Positions 23,001-38,000 of a DNA stretch of 64,000 nucleotides are shown in pieces. Position 1 is the first letter of the stretch, and each line of letters opens with the position of its first letter. Both the position numbers and the translations under genes were made by a program. This stretch comes from Struthidea cinerea (taxonomy: Eukaryota; Chordata; Aves; Passeriformes; Corcoracidae), in assembly GCA_013397865.1 (NCBI GenBank), contig VZTI01005209.1, positions 86,261-150,260 of the forward strand. The letters are read 5' to 3'. The notes beneath the pieces were generated by a model. It was not told the origin of the DNA. It did no database searches and worked only from the letters and a program-made list of their open reading frames with translations.

Positions 23001-26000
23001 TTAGAACCTTATCTATGATTTAGTGATTTAGTGCCATATCTATTTCATACCCATGTGTCATTTTTTTACTATATTTGTAGCTTCCTGCTTATTTAAATAG
23101 ACACCATATTCCTACATGTGTTTTCTGGAGAATAAATGTAATTACTGTCAGTTGTTTTATTTGTTACATACTTTCATAGAACATTTTCTTTCCTTGAACC
23201 ATTTCTCTGCTATTTATCCTGTTATTTCCACTGAAAGTGATCTTGTTTGCACGACCTACACTGCTGCCCCCTTTGGCTTACTATGGAAAAACTAAAATCG
23301 AGTCACTTTTACAGCTGGGCATGCCTTGGCTCACTGTGATTTTCTTTCCAAGTGCAATCCCTGATGTTTCAGAGTAGATGTTCATTCTGGGAACACTTTT
23401 GGGAATGTCAGTTTTCATGCATCATACCCTGACCCACTCTAAGTGTTCCTGGATAACATCTTCACTGAACAGATGTAGGAACAAATTAAAACTTTGCAGG
23501 CACATTTCTCCCGTTAAACAGCAAATTTGTCCCTTTCCTGACTGCACTCACCCTTGCAGGCTGGGCATGACGCATCCTGCCAGCCCTTCAGAGAGTCATG
23601 GAATGGTTTGAATTGGAAGGGACCTTAAAACCCATCCAGTCCCATCCCCTGCCATGGGCAGGGACACCTTCCTCTGTCCCAGGTTGCTCCAAGCCCCATC
23701 CAGCCTTCCATGGATGCTTCCAGGGATCCAGGGGCAGCCACAGCTCCTCTGGGCAGCCTGTGCCAGGGCCTGCCCACCCTCCCAGGGAACAACTCCTCCG
23801 TAACCCCTTGTAACACACAACAAACTCATAACAAAAGCAACACTTCAGGCCAGCTGTCCAGAGCCACAGGGACTGTGTGAGGCAGACGAGCAGGCAGAAT
23901 AGCACAGGGCACTTTGCAATTTAATTAACAGAAAAATCTCAGCTATAAGCCTTCTCAACATTTTATGAGGAATCATGTAATCTCTCAGAGCCCAGAAGGA
24001 ATTAAAGACCATGCATTATATATTTAAGGCTATCTGTCCTAGTCCTTTACAGAAAAAGAGCTTAATTTCAAGGACTTCCCATAAAAAATTCTCCCTGGAT
24101 TTCCCTTAAACTGATCAGGGGTGAAAAGACCCAGCTGCAGCAGTGGTGGATTCTCAGCAAACCCTTCCCAGGGAGGCTGGCGGCCGTCGGGGCACCCGGA
24201 GCTGCCTGGCCAAGCCCCAGGCGAGCTGGAGAACAACCTGAGCAAGCACACTCGGATCCCCCACCCACCCTCACAATTCCAACCCCTTATTTCCGTGTAA
24301 TATAAGCCATGTGGACCTTAACTTCTCGTTCTGCATCCAAGGTGCCCCCGACCTGCTCCTGCAGCAGGGCGTAGGCGCGCTGCAGGGCCTGGTACTCCAT
24401 TGTCAGCTGCCGAAAACGCAGCTCCGTCTCCTCCTTGGCCATGCCCTGCAAGCAAAAAAAAAAGAGGGGGTTAGGTTTGTTTCCTCTTAAAAGTGCCAAA
24501 ACTATCACTTTTTAAATGCAATTTGGAAGCACGGTACTACAAATCTTTGTTAAGTGCCCTCAAGCTGCTTCCCCTCCGTCCCCTACACATCTCTTGCACA
24601 CACTTACCTCCAGCAAATGCAGAATAGAAATAAAAAGATAATCCCTGCTTTGGAAAGATAAAAGCTTACCTTCCACGTAACACACTAATGACTGCACCAC
24701 CCTTTCTTACCATAACAGGGAAAATCATCACGTTAAAGGTGAAAACGCATCTTTCTTTAACAACAAAAGGTTTCCAATTTGGAAAGGAAGCCAAGCCTGA
24801 CAGCCTCACTCAATTATTAAAACACGAATCCAGAGTTAATAGTTGTAGAAGTAGTGACAGCAACATGAAAGGAGCCCTTCATCTTCTTCACCCTCCTTAC
24901 AATATCCAGTATGGAATGCTTTCATGTCAGGCTGACTGGAATATTTCACTCAACATGAAATGGAATTACACTGCTGGGTGCATGCATCAACGTCCCACCA
25001 GCTGAACAGGGGGAAGAATGTCAATATAGGAATGAAAAATAAACAGGCTCATACATACACAAATACATTCAGATTTCCTGCAGTGCAGCACACACCTGGC
25101 AACCATCATGTATCTTTCATGATGGAGTGAGGAATTCTGCAGGTTCCCTTTTAGCAGATCTAATTACACACCTGCAGCCAGCACACCATGAAAAGGCTGC
25201 ACATCATCAGTGGCAATTTTTGTTTATTACAAGATTCTTGTTAAGCCCAGAGCTGTGTAATGGTCCAGTGATCTGACACACACTGGGGAACACATTTATA
25301 AGGAAGCCCTGGCAAATACACAGAATAAGCCCTTTAATTTGTATTACATTTGTGTGCTCTGCTCTCAGAGGCTCTGAACAGCCCCCAACCCTGCAACCCA
25401 GCCAGGAACCAGCCTTTCCCTGGAGCCCAGAGCTTCAAGGGAATGTTCTCTTCTCCTTACACAAACACAGACCTTACTGCTCTGTGCCGAGCTCGGCCTG
25501 GCCCAAACTACACATGCCAAAATCTGCAGGCAGCCTCAGAGTGAATGCATCTCCCAAGGGTTGTCCAATTTCTCAGTCTTTTAGACCCACAAACCCGCTG
25601 TAAATTTAATATCCTTAGGATATGACATTTCCAGCTTGTTGTGAAGTTACTGAAGACCTGAGATTAGGAGATACTGACCAACATGCACAGTACCAAATTG
25701 AACATAAATGTTTAATTTTCTGGTCTGAGGTGACAGGATGCTAGAACGGTATGATAGAACAGAAATGATAGATAGAAATGATGGAACAGACCAGGAATTT
25801 CACTAAAAATCAGTAGCAAGGTTACAACCAAACCAAGAGGGGTTTTTGAGGAGTACCTCTTCCAGGTCGTCCTCAGGAGTGCAGGGGGTCTGGTCGGTGC
25901 GGTCAGTTTGGTAGGAGATGGAGGAGCCATCGGACTCCAGGGAAGCCTCCTCGTCGTAGCCGTAGAACGTCTCCACCACCGGCTTCTGACGGAGAGGAGG

Positions 26001-29000
26001 GTCAGGGAGCAGCCCTGGCACCCGGCAATCCGCGCCCTGGGGCCTGAACACGGGCACCTGCAGCGACCCCAGCTCCAGGGTGCCGGCAATTCTCACTCTG
26101 CTGCTCTTCGACAACTAGCCCAGTCCTTTACACCTGTATTTATAAATCTTTCACCCCATCAAAGAGCTCCAACGGGACCTAAAACTATTTGAATCCCCGA
26201 ATGGCACATTTGTGAAACCTCCCAGGCCCTGCCTTTGCAAACACATTTTCCTCCAAATTTCTCTATGGCTAAGCACTCTCTTTGAGTGTTCACCTCAACC
26301 TGAGGTGAGAGCTGTGCACTGAAATGTCTTTTAATCCACTGTCATCACCAATGGTGTCCCTCCTGTCACCACCACAACTTTCACATGAGAAGTTAGATCT
26401 TCAAAAAGTATTTTACTTGAGAACTTGAAGTTAATCACCACAGCAATGTGTCTATGGTTTGAAGAAATCCAGTTTTCCACTCAAAGGTGCTTTTTGTTTA
26501 AAAGAATGGTGGTAAAGAAAGATTTACTGTAAATGCTTGAAAGTCAAAGAAAACACTTCACAGATCTAAAGATATTTTTAATTGATGATTTACAAAAACA
26601 TATCTAGAGTTTGGCCTTTGGTTTTAATTTGCAGTGGCTAACTTTTGAAGGAAAATTACAGAATCCCAGAGTGTGGAAGGGACACCTCCCACTGTCCCAG
26701 GCTGCTCCCAGCCCCGTCCAACCTGGCCTTGTGCACTGCCAGGGATCCAGGGGCAGCCACAGCTGCTCTGGGCACCCTGTGCCAGGGCCTCCCCACCCTC
26801 CCAGGGAACAATTCCTCCCCAATATCCCATCCATCCCTGCCCTCTGGCAGTGGGAAGCCATTCCCCTTGTCCTGGCAATCCAGGCCCTTGTCCAAAGCCC
26901 CACCCAGCTTTGTGACTCCCTGGAAGGCCTGGATGTGATTTTCAGGATGACAGGAGTTATCTCCCATCGACCTCAATTAGTTATTCATAGATTCATTAGC
27001 TCCAGCCTCACTCTAATTCTTCATCTGTGAATCACAGCACGCTGGCAGTCCCTGATATTAAACCTTACTGTGCCATTTTAGAGTTAATATTTACATTAAC
27101 ACCCTGCCAAGCCCTCATTAACCAGCGTTCCCTTTTCCCGAAGCTCTAACCATCGCTTCTCCAACCAGCAATTTTCACATGTTACTAAACTCCATCATGA
27201 ATTATTTACAGCATACACATGTTTTCAGGCAGCACCATTAGAAGATCGTTTGGAGATGTGTTAATTCATAAAATTTGTCTCCTCTTAAGACAACCACATC
27301 CCACCAAAGTCCCACAGGGTAAATGCAGAGCATGAAAAGGCTCAGAATGCGCGATGCAAACAAGTCCCCTGCCCCTCCCAGATTTTTCCTGAATATCCCA
27401 ATACAGTCTGTGAATGTCCTTGAACTACATCACCCAAGTTTAAGTTTAGGACCCATTTGCAGACCCTTAAGGAGAACATTCCCATGGCTGAGGTGCTCTG
27501 AGCACACCAGCACTGTCCATCAGCAGGTCATCAGAGAAGGTTTTTTTACCTTAGGAATTCTTGTCATTTTTTTCCTTTGCTTCCTGAACCTTAGCAGCTT
27601 ATCACGTTCCTGCAAGAGTCAGAGGCACGTGTTAGCTGTTTGCAGAGAGCAGTTACTTAAATTAACCGTGTCAGTACAAGGAGCCATTGGGGAAGCAGCT
27701 GACAGGAAGGGCACTGCTGGCCACTGTCCCACACCGTCACCAGTCCTGGGTTATTCCCTCCAGCATCTTTCAGGTTTGCCATAGACAACTAGAAATTGCT
27801 CTTTATGTCCATGAAAATCAAACTAAAATAAAGGTGATTACAAGCTTTATACTGAGAGCTTGGGTGTCCCCTTGGAGCTGCTCCGTGGGTGACCATGGCA
27901 CTGCAGGCCTCGCCCTGGCTCTGCTCCTGCCCCCGGCTCTGGTGGCTGCTGGTGGCTCTGGAAGGTGCACACACCCCACAGCCCCACTGCACACATTTCA
28001 GGGGCTCTTTGAACCCAGCACTTCCAGGCTCAGCTCCTTCTCTAAGGACCTGCAGGTTCCCAGTGCCTCTGGAAAAAGGTTTGAGCCTTTACTGCTGCCA
28101 ACAATTTTTGCAATCAGAGGAAATCATAGAATCATCAAAATACAGGTTGGAGGGACCTTAAATGTCACCTCCTTTCACCCCCTGCCATGTGCAGGGACCT
28201 CTTCCACTCTCCCAGTCTACTCCAAGCCCTGTCCAACCTGGTCTTGCACACTTCAGGACTGGGGCAGCCACAGCTCCTCCGGGCACCCTGAGCCAGGGTC
28301 TCCTCACCCTCCCAAGGGAACAATTTCTTCCTCTTTATGGAGTTAGGTCGATTTTTTACAGTACCCAGAAAAAAGTCTCTGTTCTGGACTTGCAAAGCCC
28401 AGGATTGCAGAGAGTGAGGCTCTGAAGGGGAAACCCTCAGATCTTTCCTTTCACCTGCTTGGTACAAGGATGTGGTGACATTGTGGACACTGGCAGCGCG
28501 CTGCTCCCGCAGCCCGGCGGCCAATCCCGAAGCCAGCAGCAGCGCCGAGGACAATCGAACGCTCATTGCTTGGCAATGGGAGCAGCACATCCCATCAATA
28601 CCCATTAGCGGTGTAACTCACAACAGCCCTGCGGATCACAGTGCAGGGATGGGGCGGGTAAGGGCAGGGCTGAGCACACCCCGGGGGGGTGACACAAAGC
28701 CGGGGTAGCCAGAGTGAAAAAATGCAGTTCCAAGGTGACAGAGCTGTCCTGGAGATGGGAACACTCGCTCTCGGCCATCAGGGCAGGTGGTGGGATTAAA
28801 GCTTTCCTCCCCACTATCATTGTGCTTTTCTGTGGTGAACAACTGCTGATAAAAAATCTGCTCTGAGGAAATCCCTGTGTCAGCTCACTGCTGAATGCAG
28901 ATGGAAGGGAAAATAAATATTATTGTACCCTGCCTGCTTTCCATGAACAGCAGTTGAAAGCATACATAGATGAGGATGAAGTTAATGTCACTCTTACCAT

Positions 29001-32000
29001 GACACTCTTCACATAGCCAGCAGTCTCCAGGGTCTAATGAAAAATAATGAAATAATGTCAGTAAGCGGACAGGCTTAAAAAGAAAGGAAAGAAGTAAAAG
29101 TTATTTTCTAGAGAAGTATTATGATTTTGGTGTTTTTGTTTCCAAGGACTGAGAACATGGTAACAAGGAAGCAAAACCCCAAGCCCAGTATTGCACCCCC
29201 TGTACACAGGAACCTTTAGCCCCAGTGGTGTCTGCAGCTGAAGGAGCTGGGACACTTTCCCTCCCAGAGCTGGCCACCAGCACATCTCAGGACATGGTTC
29301 TGCCACGGCAGGCCAATGCAGATTGAAAGGGTTTTCCCAAACAGCACACCACAGATAACCTATATTACAACTAAGCACAGAAACGCCTGCCAGGTTCCCC
29401 TGCTGCCCACTGTGCCCAGCAGCTCCCAGAGCCCAGTCAGCTCCCAGAGTCCTGTTAACTCAACTCCCACATCCCTGTTAGCTCCCAGAACCTCCAGTAC
29501 CCCTTCCTTGGCTTCCTCTGCTCTTCCCTTGGTCACTGTCACATGAGAACAGCAGCCTTCCACTTACCTTGGAGAGCTCATCAATGATGTTTTGCTGCTC
29601 AATAACTTGTAGTCTCAGGAAATCCACTTCTCTTTCTTCCTGGCTGTGGTCAAGGTCATTTAAGGAGCTTGGTCTCCTTATTGCTCCAGTTCTCTGCCTC
29701 TGGAACCCGAAAACCACAGGGCAGAGGAGGAAACGATCAGAGGCTTTGCCAAGGGACTTGTCTAGCCCTTCCCTTTACAGCAAGTGAAGCATCTCTCTAA
29801 TGGTTGTCCTGGCAGCTCTCCTGCTCCCCTTTTGCTGAGCCTCACATCCGGGCTCCAAATGTGCCAGATGGCCCTGCTCCTCCAGCTGGAAAGAGGGGCA
29901 GAGTCACAAGTGCAGATTTCCCAGGGATTATGAGGTTATTCTGGCAGGAAAGTTGAAGGTGAATCACAGAATCACAGATTAGCTGGGGTCAGAAGGGACC
30001 TTGCCAGAATGGAACAGTTCCCCATGGAACCTGCAAGTTTGGGCCGATGCCTGACTCCCTCAGCCCCATCAGCTCCACATCCCACGTTCTCCCAGGGGCA
30101 CAGACGCTCACCATCGCGATATTTTCCTGCGTCACAAATTTCAATTTATTTTCCATTCGACGTAAGGCATGCGACAACTCCTCATTCTTCCTACTGAGGC
30201 GTTTGTTTTTGTCCAAAATGGGCTTATACTGGCTTTCTGCTTCTCTGAGACGTTTCAACTGAAAGACAAAGAGAAAAATAACACCTCTGGAGCTTTTTCA
30301 TCAAATATATTAACTATTTTCTTTATTTATCACACTAGCAGTATTTTCTCCTGATACAAAGCAGAACTGATCCAAAACTCTTGGTATTTTCCATTGGGAA
30401 GAGAGCATTCCTACTTGAGGAGATATTCTATCCGTGCAGGAAATGTTCAGTGTGGGGAATGTATTTATTTTTAAAAAGAAATAAAAATAATCCGAGCTAA
30501 TGCCATCTTAAAAATCCACTGTTGTACAAGCCAAGAGGGGAGTGACGTGGCACAGCCCCGAACACGGAGCTGAGGAGGAGGCAGCCCCTCCTGCCGGGAT
30601 TTCCAAACAGCACAGGAACAAGTATCAGTGTGCTTCTGGGAGAAGGCAGCGCATCCCCAAGCCCTCGCCACTGCTGCACTCACCAGCTCGTTCCTCTCCT
30701 CCGACAGCAGCGCGTTCCGGTCCTCCAGCTTCCGGATGATGCCGCTCAGCTCCGCGATTTTCAGCTGGAAGCGCCGGGCATCCTTTTCATCCAACTGCTG
30801 TTCCTAAAACAAAGATCAACTGCAAATAACTGTTCATAAGTGTACACGCAGGAGCACATTGACAAAGCTCAAACTTTTGCTTATCCCAAATGCAAACATT
30901 TTAAAATGTTATCGGGTAGAGGGTAACCCATGGAACCCAACTGGCCATGGAAAGCTGCAGGATGAGACCAATGGAAAGTCAGGAGTGGAAATGTAACAAA
31001 GAATGCAAATGCAGAGGAATGTATATGCATATGTATATGTATATGCATATGCAAATACAAAGTCACAAATGGGAAACTTGGAAAGAGAACAGAAAATATC
31101 AAAACTGAAGGCCATGTTCCAATGATGCCACTGTTGAACTGAGAGCTTCAGACACATCGCCCACTCTGAGGACTTGGTCATAAGAAACTCATATTAAAAT
31201 TACTGAATTACTGAATGGGGAAAATCCATGCAATTGTGCATTGAATAAGCTCTTCTTCCACTAAGCTGGGGCCCTTATGGGGTCCTGAAGGGTCACTTGT
31301 AAGGCCACAGGGGTAGCCCTTTATCTGAGTGAAAATGCTTACATCAAATTAGAAATGAATAGAGATATAGGTAGATGTGTTCTCGTTCAGAATCAGAGAG
31401 GAGTTACAGCTACTGACAAACGTGACAGACTTTTCCCCTTCTCTACGACTTGTTCTGGTCTTTGGCAGAAGTTGAGTACAACTAGAAAGAGGCACTTTAG
31501 TGCCCACAGCGCTGGTGGCACTTTTGGGATGTCTAGGGTTCCTCATTCAACAGGTGCAGGAGAGGCTTGGGCCAAGGAATAAAACAGATTGGTTTGCTCA
31601 GGTATAAGTTTTACACTTGCACTGAGACAATCAGGGCTGTCGCAAAAGAAATCTTGATGAGGATCAGCAATGAGGACGACCTGCACACGTCAGAGGCACG
31701 AGGGCAGTTACCCGAGGGGTTTTCTGGGCAAAGGGAGGCCAAAGCAGGGAGGTGCCAGAGTTACATTGAAAAAGCCATTGTGGAGGGGTGACTCAAATCG
31801 AATGTTCTGGCTATTGCAGAGAACACACAGGAGAGCATGGGTTAGGAGGTCTTTGGATCGCTTTGTGTCCTGCTGACGGCAAGAGCACCGAGCGGCAGGA
31901 AAGTGGTGCCCTGGGAGGCTGCGGGGCTTCCCTGCTGCCCCGCACCGACTGCCGTCCCCATTCCCTCTGGAACTGGCCTCGTACATCTGCTCCCCAAGCC

Positions 32001-35000
32001 CCCAGCTCGCGCCTCCGAGCGCTTGCACACAAACAGCACTTGGTGAGAAATGCATTTGCATCGTTTGTTGGCAGAATCGTGTCAAACTGTCAAACTAAGG
32101 CGGGTGGCTGAGCATGGTACAGTGAGGAAAAGGAGAGAAAGAACAGAAGAATTTCACCCTGCTGACAAAACCAAACCAAACCGACCGGGAAACAAAACGA
32201 CAGAAAGCAAAAGCTCTCCCATGGCGAGGTTTGATTGGAAATCTCAACGGTTTGGGCATGATTAAAACGAGAGCACGGAGTGGGTGCCTCGGGGCTCCCC
32301 TGCACAGCCATGGGACAGCTCTTGCTCCAGGGGGCACTCATCAAGATTCCGTCACTTGGTGCCATTTGGTCGCTCGTTTAGGTGAAACCACGTGAAAGTG
32401 CTTACGGGGCTTCCCGAATGATCTGAAGCGTCTCCTGCACCACTTGCATAAGGAAGTTCCCGCTTGGGGCTGCTCAGATGCCGGTCAGACTCTTTGAGCT
32501 GGGACAGTTGTTCATCTAAAGCCTCTTTTTGGAGCTGCAGTCTCTGAGCATGCCCGGCTCGCACCCCTAACTCTCTCTCCAGCACGAAGACTGCTCTGTC
32601 CTTAAACTTAATCTCCTCCATCTACAAGGAGAACAGAACACAATCACACAGGCGGCAGCAGCGGCTGGGCAGCCCCCAGAGCACCCCGGCACCGCTGCCT
32701 GCCGCCACAGCAGCCACGGCCACGGACAGCGGGCCGCACCGCTCCGGCAGCGCTGCCCTCCTCCCCGCGCCGCACAGCGCACAGAAATCCCTCCCTCAGC
32801 AGGCACTTCGGCATTGAAATGACTGGGAAATCGCCTGCAATCTCATCACCATTTCAGAATATCGTAAAAACATTAAAACTTGACATTCACATCACACTTT
32901 GGTCGGTTCACTCAAACGCTTTAATGATTCGGCGGCATTTTGCTTGGATGTCACCTTTGGAAAATTTGGATTAATAATTTTTAAAGAAAAATATTGAAAC
33001 CTCAGTATCCTTTAAATTTTCAAGATTCCTAGAAGAAATGGTGAATTTTTAAAAATTCTTTTTCCCAAAGGTCTCCTGTGTGAGCAACTCCCTTTCCATG
33101 AGAGGTTTTACTTACACATAATAAACATTATGCAAAATCATGAAGTGCTTAAACGACAAATGTCCAGTGACCTCTAACTCTCTTCTTCCCTGTTTGCCTG
33201 TGCCAAGGGCCTGCGCACATGCTGTGGGACCAGCCAGGACCCGACCCCTGGAGTCTGGCTGGAGTTCACAAGGGTGGCTGGGCCCTGCCTGGTCAAGAAA
33301 ACCACTGAACCCAGCCCAGCCCAGCCGGCCTGGGGTGCCGCACACCCTGCCCCGGGATCTCGGGCTCTCCCCGGCTGGACCCCACACAGGCACATCATCC
33401 ACGGCTGCAGAACTGATTACACCCTCACGCCACGCGTGGCAGAGACACAGATTCCACAGAGAGGCAGAAATCACATCCATCCCCTCAGGTGTCTGTGAGC
33501 TGCTTTCAGACACCGGAAACACAAGATTTTTGCCATTGGTTTTTGAGACTTTAGACATTTAAATTCAATGATCAGTTTTTAAACCCGGCCTGCTTCAAAT
33601 AGGAACATTTTGCCTTTTAAGAGCTGCATTAATACTTTTATCTCTGCTTTGTCTGTAAACCTGGAAAAAAATGACATTGGGAATCAAGAGTCACTCCAAG
33701 GACTTTGTTTCCACTAAATGCCAATGTGGCCCACCCAGGGCAGGTGCTGGCAGGTCACACAGGTATCAGGAAAGCAAAATGGAGCAAATGAAAGGTATTT
33801 TGGGTGCCATTGACTAAAGATCCTTTCAACAATGTCCATGAAGGCAGCGTCTGCTGACTTTGAATGAAACAAAGATGTAGATGCTCCTGAGCACCTGAGG
33901 TTTTTCTGCGAAATGCCTAATGAGAAGAAACCTAAATGGATGTACAGATGAAAAGATAACACATCATCAAATGATTATTTGTTTAAAATAAGCAGAATAT
34001 TGGGTAGTTGATTCCTATTTATATGGAAACAAAGACACATTACAACAAAGGCAACACATGAAATTGGGAGGAACAAAGAGACGAGAAAACACAAAACATT
34101 TCACAGCATTTCACTAATGGTTTGTTTTCCAGGAAAAAAAAAAAAAATCCCTAAACATAACCTTCATGAACCACAAGGAAACATCAGCATTAACATGTCC
34201 CTCCACCTGAGTAAATTCCCGTACATGAAACATGCACAAGACTGGTGCCTGCTGCTTGCTGTTAGACACAGACAGCGTGGGAACAGCACGAATGGAAGGG
34301 AGCATCTCTGGAAAGACGTCCCTCGGCACAGGAACGAAAGGAAGGAAAGTCAGGGCCAAGGGGCCCAGAGAACTCACTGGCAGCAGTGCGGGTCCGCAGG
34401 CGCGCAGCCCCCGGCCCGGCCCGGCCTCATGCTGGGCTGGGGCTGTGCTGGGGCTGTGCTGGGCTGTGCTGGGCTGTGCTGGGGCTGTGCTGGGGCTGTG
34501 CTGAGCTGGGCCGGGGCTCTGGCTCCTCTCCCTGCTCCCACCCTGCCTGCTGGCTCCGCAGCTGGCGAAGGGGCGGCAGCGCAGGAGCATCCAACCACCT
34601 GCCAGACGCCCCGCTGCCACTCCGGAGCTGGCATGAATATTTATGTGTCTGCTGATTCGTAACCAGCCCCGAGCACAGCTGGTGCCGATTACAGGAACGC
34701 CGGCCCGTGCAAAGGGAGAGCTGCCGCTGCAGCGCCCGCAGGTCCCGCACGCAGCGCGCTTCCAGCCGCGGCTCTTTCACAGTTACTATTTCCATCCCGA
34801 TTCACATCCAAGCTGTGGGGTCCTGGCTGGGACGTCTCTCCCCGCAGCGTTCCTGGGGCCTTTGCAGGTTGCCAGGTGCTGTCGCAAACGGCCTTTGGAG
34901 CTGCCAGTGCCTGGCATCAGAGGCAGCCCCCCAGGCAGGGGGCACGGAGGAGAATCCCTGTCCCTATCCAGCGGAGCTGCTCCAGGGCAGGCACAGCCCC

Positions 35001-38000
35001 CATGGTCTGAGCTGGCAGTCAGCACGTGTGAGCAGACCTGTCCCCGGCCTCGATGGGACTGCCAGGGAGCTGTGCCCTGGCTGATGAGGTGCCCTGGTGA
35101 GAGGAGTCGGGGTGGCCCTGGGCTGTGACACCCCCGAGAGAGGGGTTCAGGCACAGGGGACATGTGCCCTGCTCATTCCCCCTCCCTCTCCAGGGACAAA
35201 CCCCACTGCGTCCCTGTCCTGGGGTACCTGACACCCAGCAGCAGCACCGGATTGCTTCACAGAATCCCAGAAGGTTTGGGTTGGGAGGGTCTTGAAAGCT
35301 CAGCTTGGTCCCACCCCAGTGTAACCATCCAGTGCCACTTGTAAATGCCACGGATGAAACGTGGGGTGTCCCAGACCTCCTGCTGGAGGCAGAAACCCCA
35401 CGTCCAGTGCCAGCAGCTTCCAAGCTGTCCCAGAGGCCACGAGGCCCCAGCCCGAACCCTGTGTTAGCTGTGCTGTAGCACAACAACAACATTACAGTCC
35501 AGAAAAGAGTAACTCCTTGTTCAGGTCCACAGAGAAAAATGTTTTTAAAACCTGGCCTGTGAGACACCAAAGGAATCACTCAGAACGAGGAGGTTTCCTG
35601 ACCCTCCTAAGCGTAGGAGTAATGTTGTCTGGCTTTTATATACAACAAAATCCTTCAGCCCAGGTTTACTTGGAAGAAATACTATTGTAAATGAGGGTCA
35701 AACCACAAATGACTAAAAACATCCACAGGTGGAAAAAGGAACGATTCACCCTGAATGCGTGTCTACCCTTCAGGTGCTGAGCCACCTTTATAATCCCAGA
35801 TATGGGGTTTCTCACCACATGAGGGAATCAAAAGGAGAAGATAAAGACTAAATCAATCACCAGTAAAATTAAAATTTAAAAGTCAGCTTCCTACCCTTTC
35901 TTTTGATCCCACCCTCTACATCAGACATCTTCACTAATTTACCACTGTCTGGCAGAGAGCTCAGGGTCTCCGAGAACACAGAAGTTCAGAATGGTGCTCA
36001 AAACCTTGATCCCCTCTTTGGCTGTGGGGTGGCATTGCTGTGAGGAAGCCGTGAAGCTCTCCATGTCCAGTGGTCTCACAGAGCAATTGGCGCAGGTTAT
36101 TAAAGCCTTTGCTACTCGTAATGAACTAAAGTTTATCTAGAGTGAAAATAACCACTCCCCAGGCTCTAACAAATCTCATTTCCTCAGTGTTCCTGACTTC
36201 TCAGTCCCCTGATAAAGGAGACAGGAGCAAGGAGGCTGCAGTGGCCATGACTGTGCAGAACTTCTCCTTGCTGACCAACCAAGAGCTAATTAAAGTTTAA
36301 ATACTCTTTACCACATTGAATTTTGGTCCCCACTTAGCAAGCACCAAGGCCTGTTAAGCTTGGGGAACTCTCCTGGCCTTTCCCTGCTTCCCCTGGCTGT
36401 GCACACACTAAGCAGGGAGTGCTCCTGCCCATACAAATGTAATTAAACACAGCCGTGCAGTATTTTAAGGCAGTTTAAAATGCACAAATTGAAATTTAAA
36501 AACGGTTGACTAAAATTAGAAATTCTCTCCGAAGGAGGCCGCTGCCACATGTACTCATAACCATCTGCAAGGGGATTTCATCTGCTGCAGTCCCACTGCT
36601 GAGGTTGTGAGCCAGGGACAGCTGAACGGGGTTAGCTGAACGTCTCGGGGAGCGTCACACAGACTGTACAGACACAAACAGCACGAGCCACATGTGCCAG
36701 CACAACACACAGGCCCAGCACAGCCTGAGCACACCCTCTGAAAAACACGTTATTCCCTTTCCTGAGCTGCCCACGGTGCTGGAAGATGCTCAGCCCTGCT
36801 CCATGGGAATGGGCTGAAGCCATTGGCATCCACCCTGGCCCTGGAAATAACTACAGTGAAGAGCTGGGGGGTTTATTTGGTGAATACTCAGAATCACAGA
36901 CCCTCGAGTCCAAGCTGTGCCCCATCCCCACCTTGTCCCCAGCCCAGAGCTCTGAGTGCCACCTCCAGGAATTCCTTCAACACCTCCAGGGATGGGGGCT
37001 CCAAACCTGCCTGGGCAGCCCCTGCCAAGGCCTGACCTCCCTTTCCATGAGGAAATTCCTCCTGATGTCCAGCCTGACCCTCCCCTGGCACAGTTTGAGG
37101 CCGTTTCCTCTCGTCCTGTCACAGATTGTCAGTCAATGCAAGCACAAAAAATGCCCTAAAGCTATGTCAGTGAATCCCTGATTCTCTGTTACCAGGGCAC
37201 TGCACAGCCTGTCCCCCCAGACACCAGGGCCCTCCCCACAAGGTGCCAGGAGCCACCAGCTCCCACCAAAACAACTGATGGTGGAGTTCATGGAGCTGAG
37301 AGTACTTGAAGCCACCCAGGAAGCACTCAGGGCTTGGTAAAATCATGGCATCAGGTAATTTCATTGGTGCAGAGAGCCAATCTGATTCTTTCAAGAAGGA
37401 ACTTTTAAAGAATTTGATTTTAAGGCAATTTAGAAAACATCCCATCAGACCACTCTGTTCCCTATAACTAAGGCCATATTTATTTTACAGCTTCTACATT
37501 AAAGGCCATTAGTGGGGACTTCCCATGCGATGCAGCAAGTTTATTTAGGATGTCCATTAGCCCCCCATTCACTGTGATGTATGAAATCAATGCACCAGTA
37601 ATGTATGGTTAGAGAAGAAGGTGCTTACACTGCAGGATATTTGAACAGCATCAATAGATCAGTTGGTTATAAGTTATTTTTATATCCTCTTCATAAAAAT
37701 AAAATAAGCTATGAAAAAACTTTAACAACCTGAAGTCTGAGAGAAGAGGTGGCTAAATAAAGGTAGGGGACACTCCACTGCTGGTGTGCCATTCCCTGCA
37801 GGCCCTTTGGTTGCCAGGGCTCAGGTGATGCTGTACCAGCATCCTACCAGGGGAGGAGGTTCTGCAGGTAGTCTCTGTAGCATGGTCACACTGCCAGCCT
37901 TTGATTTGGGGCCAGGCTGCAAGCTCTTTGGGCATTTTACAATTTTTTTTAGGATTTGGTTAACAGCTGAGGGCTAATGACGTAGAAGAGACCTGGATGG

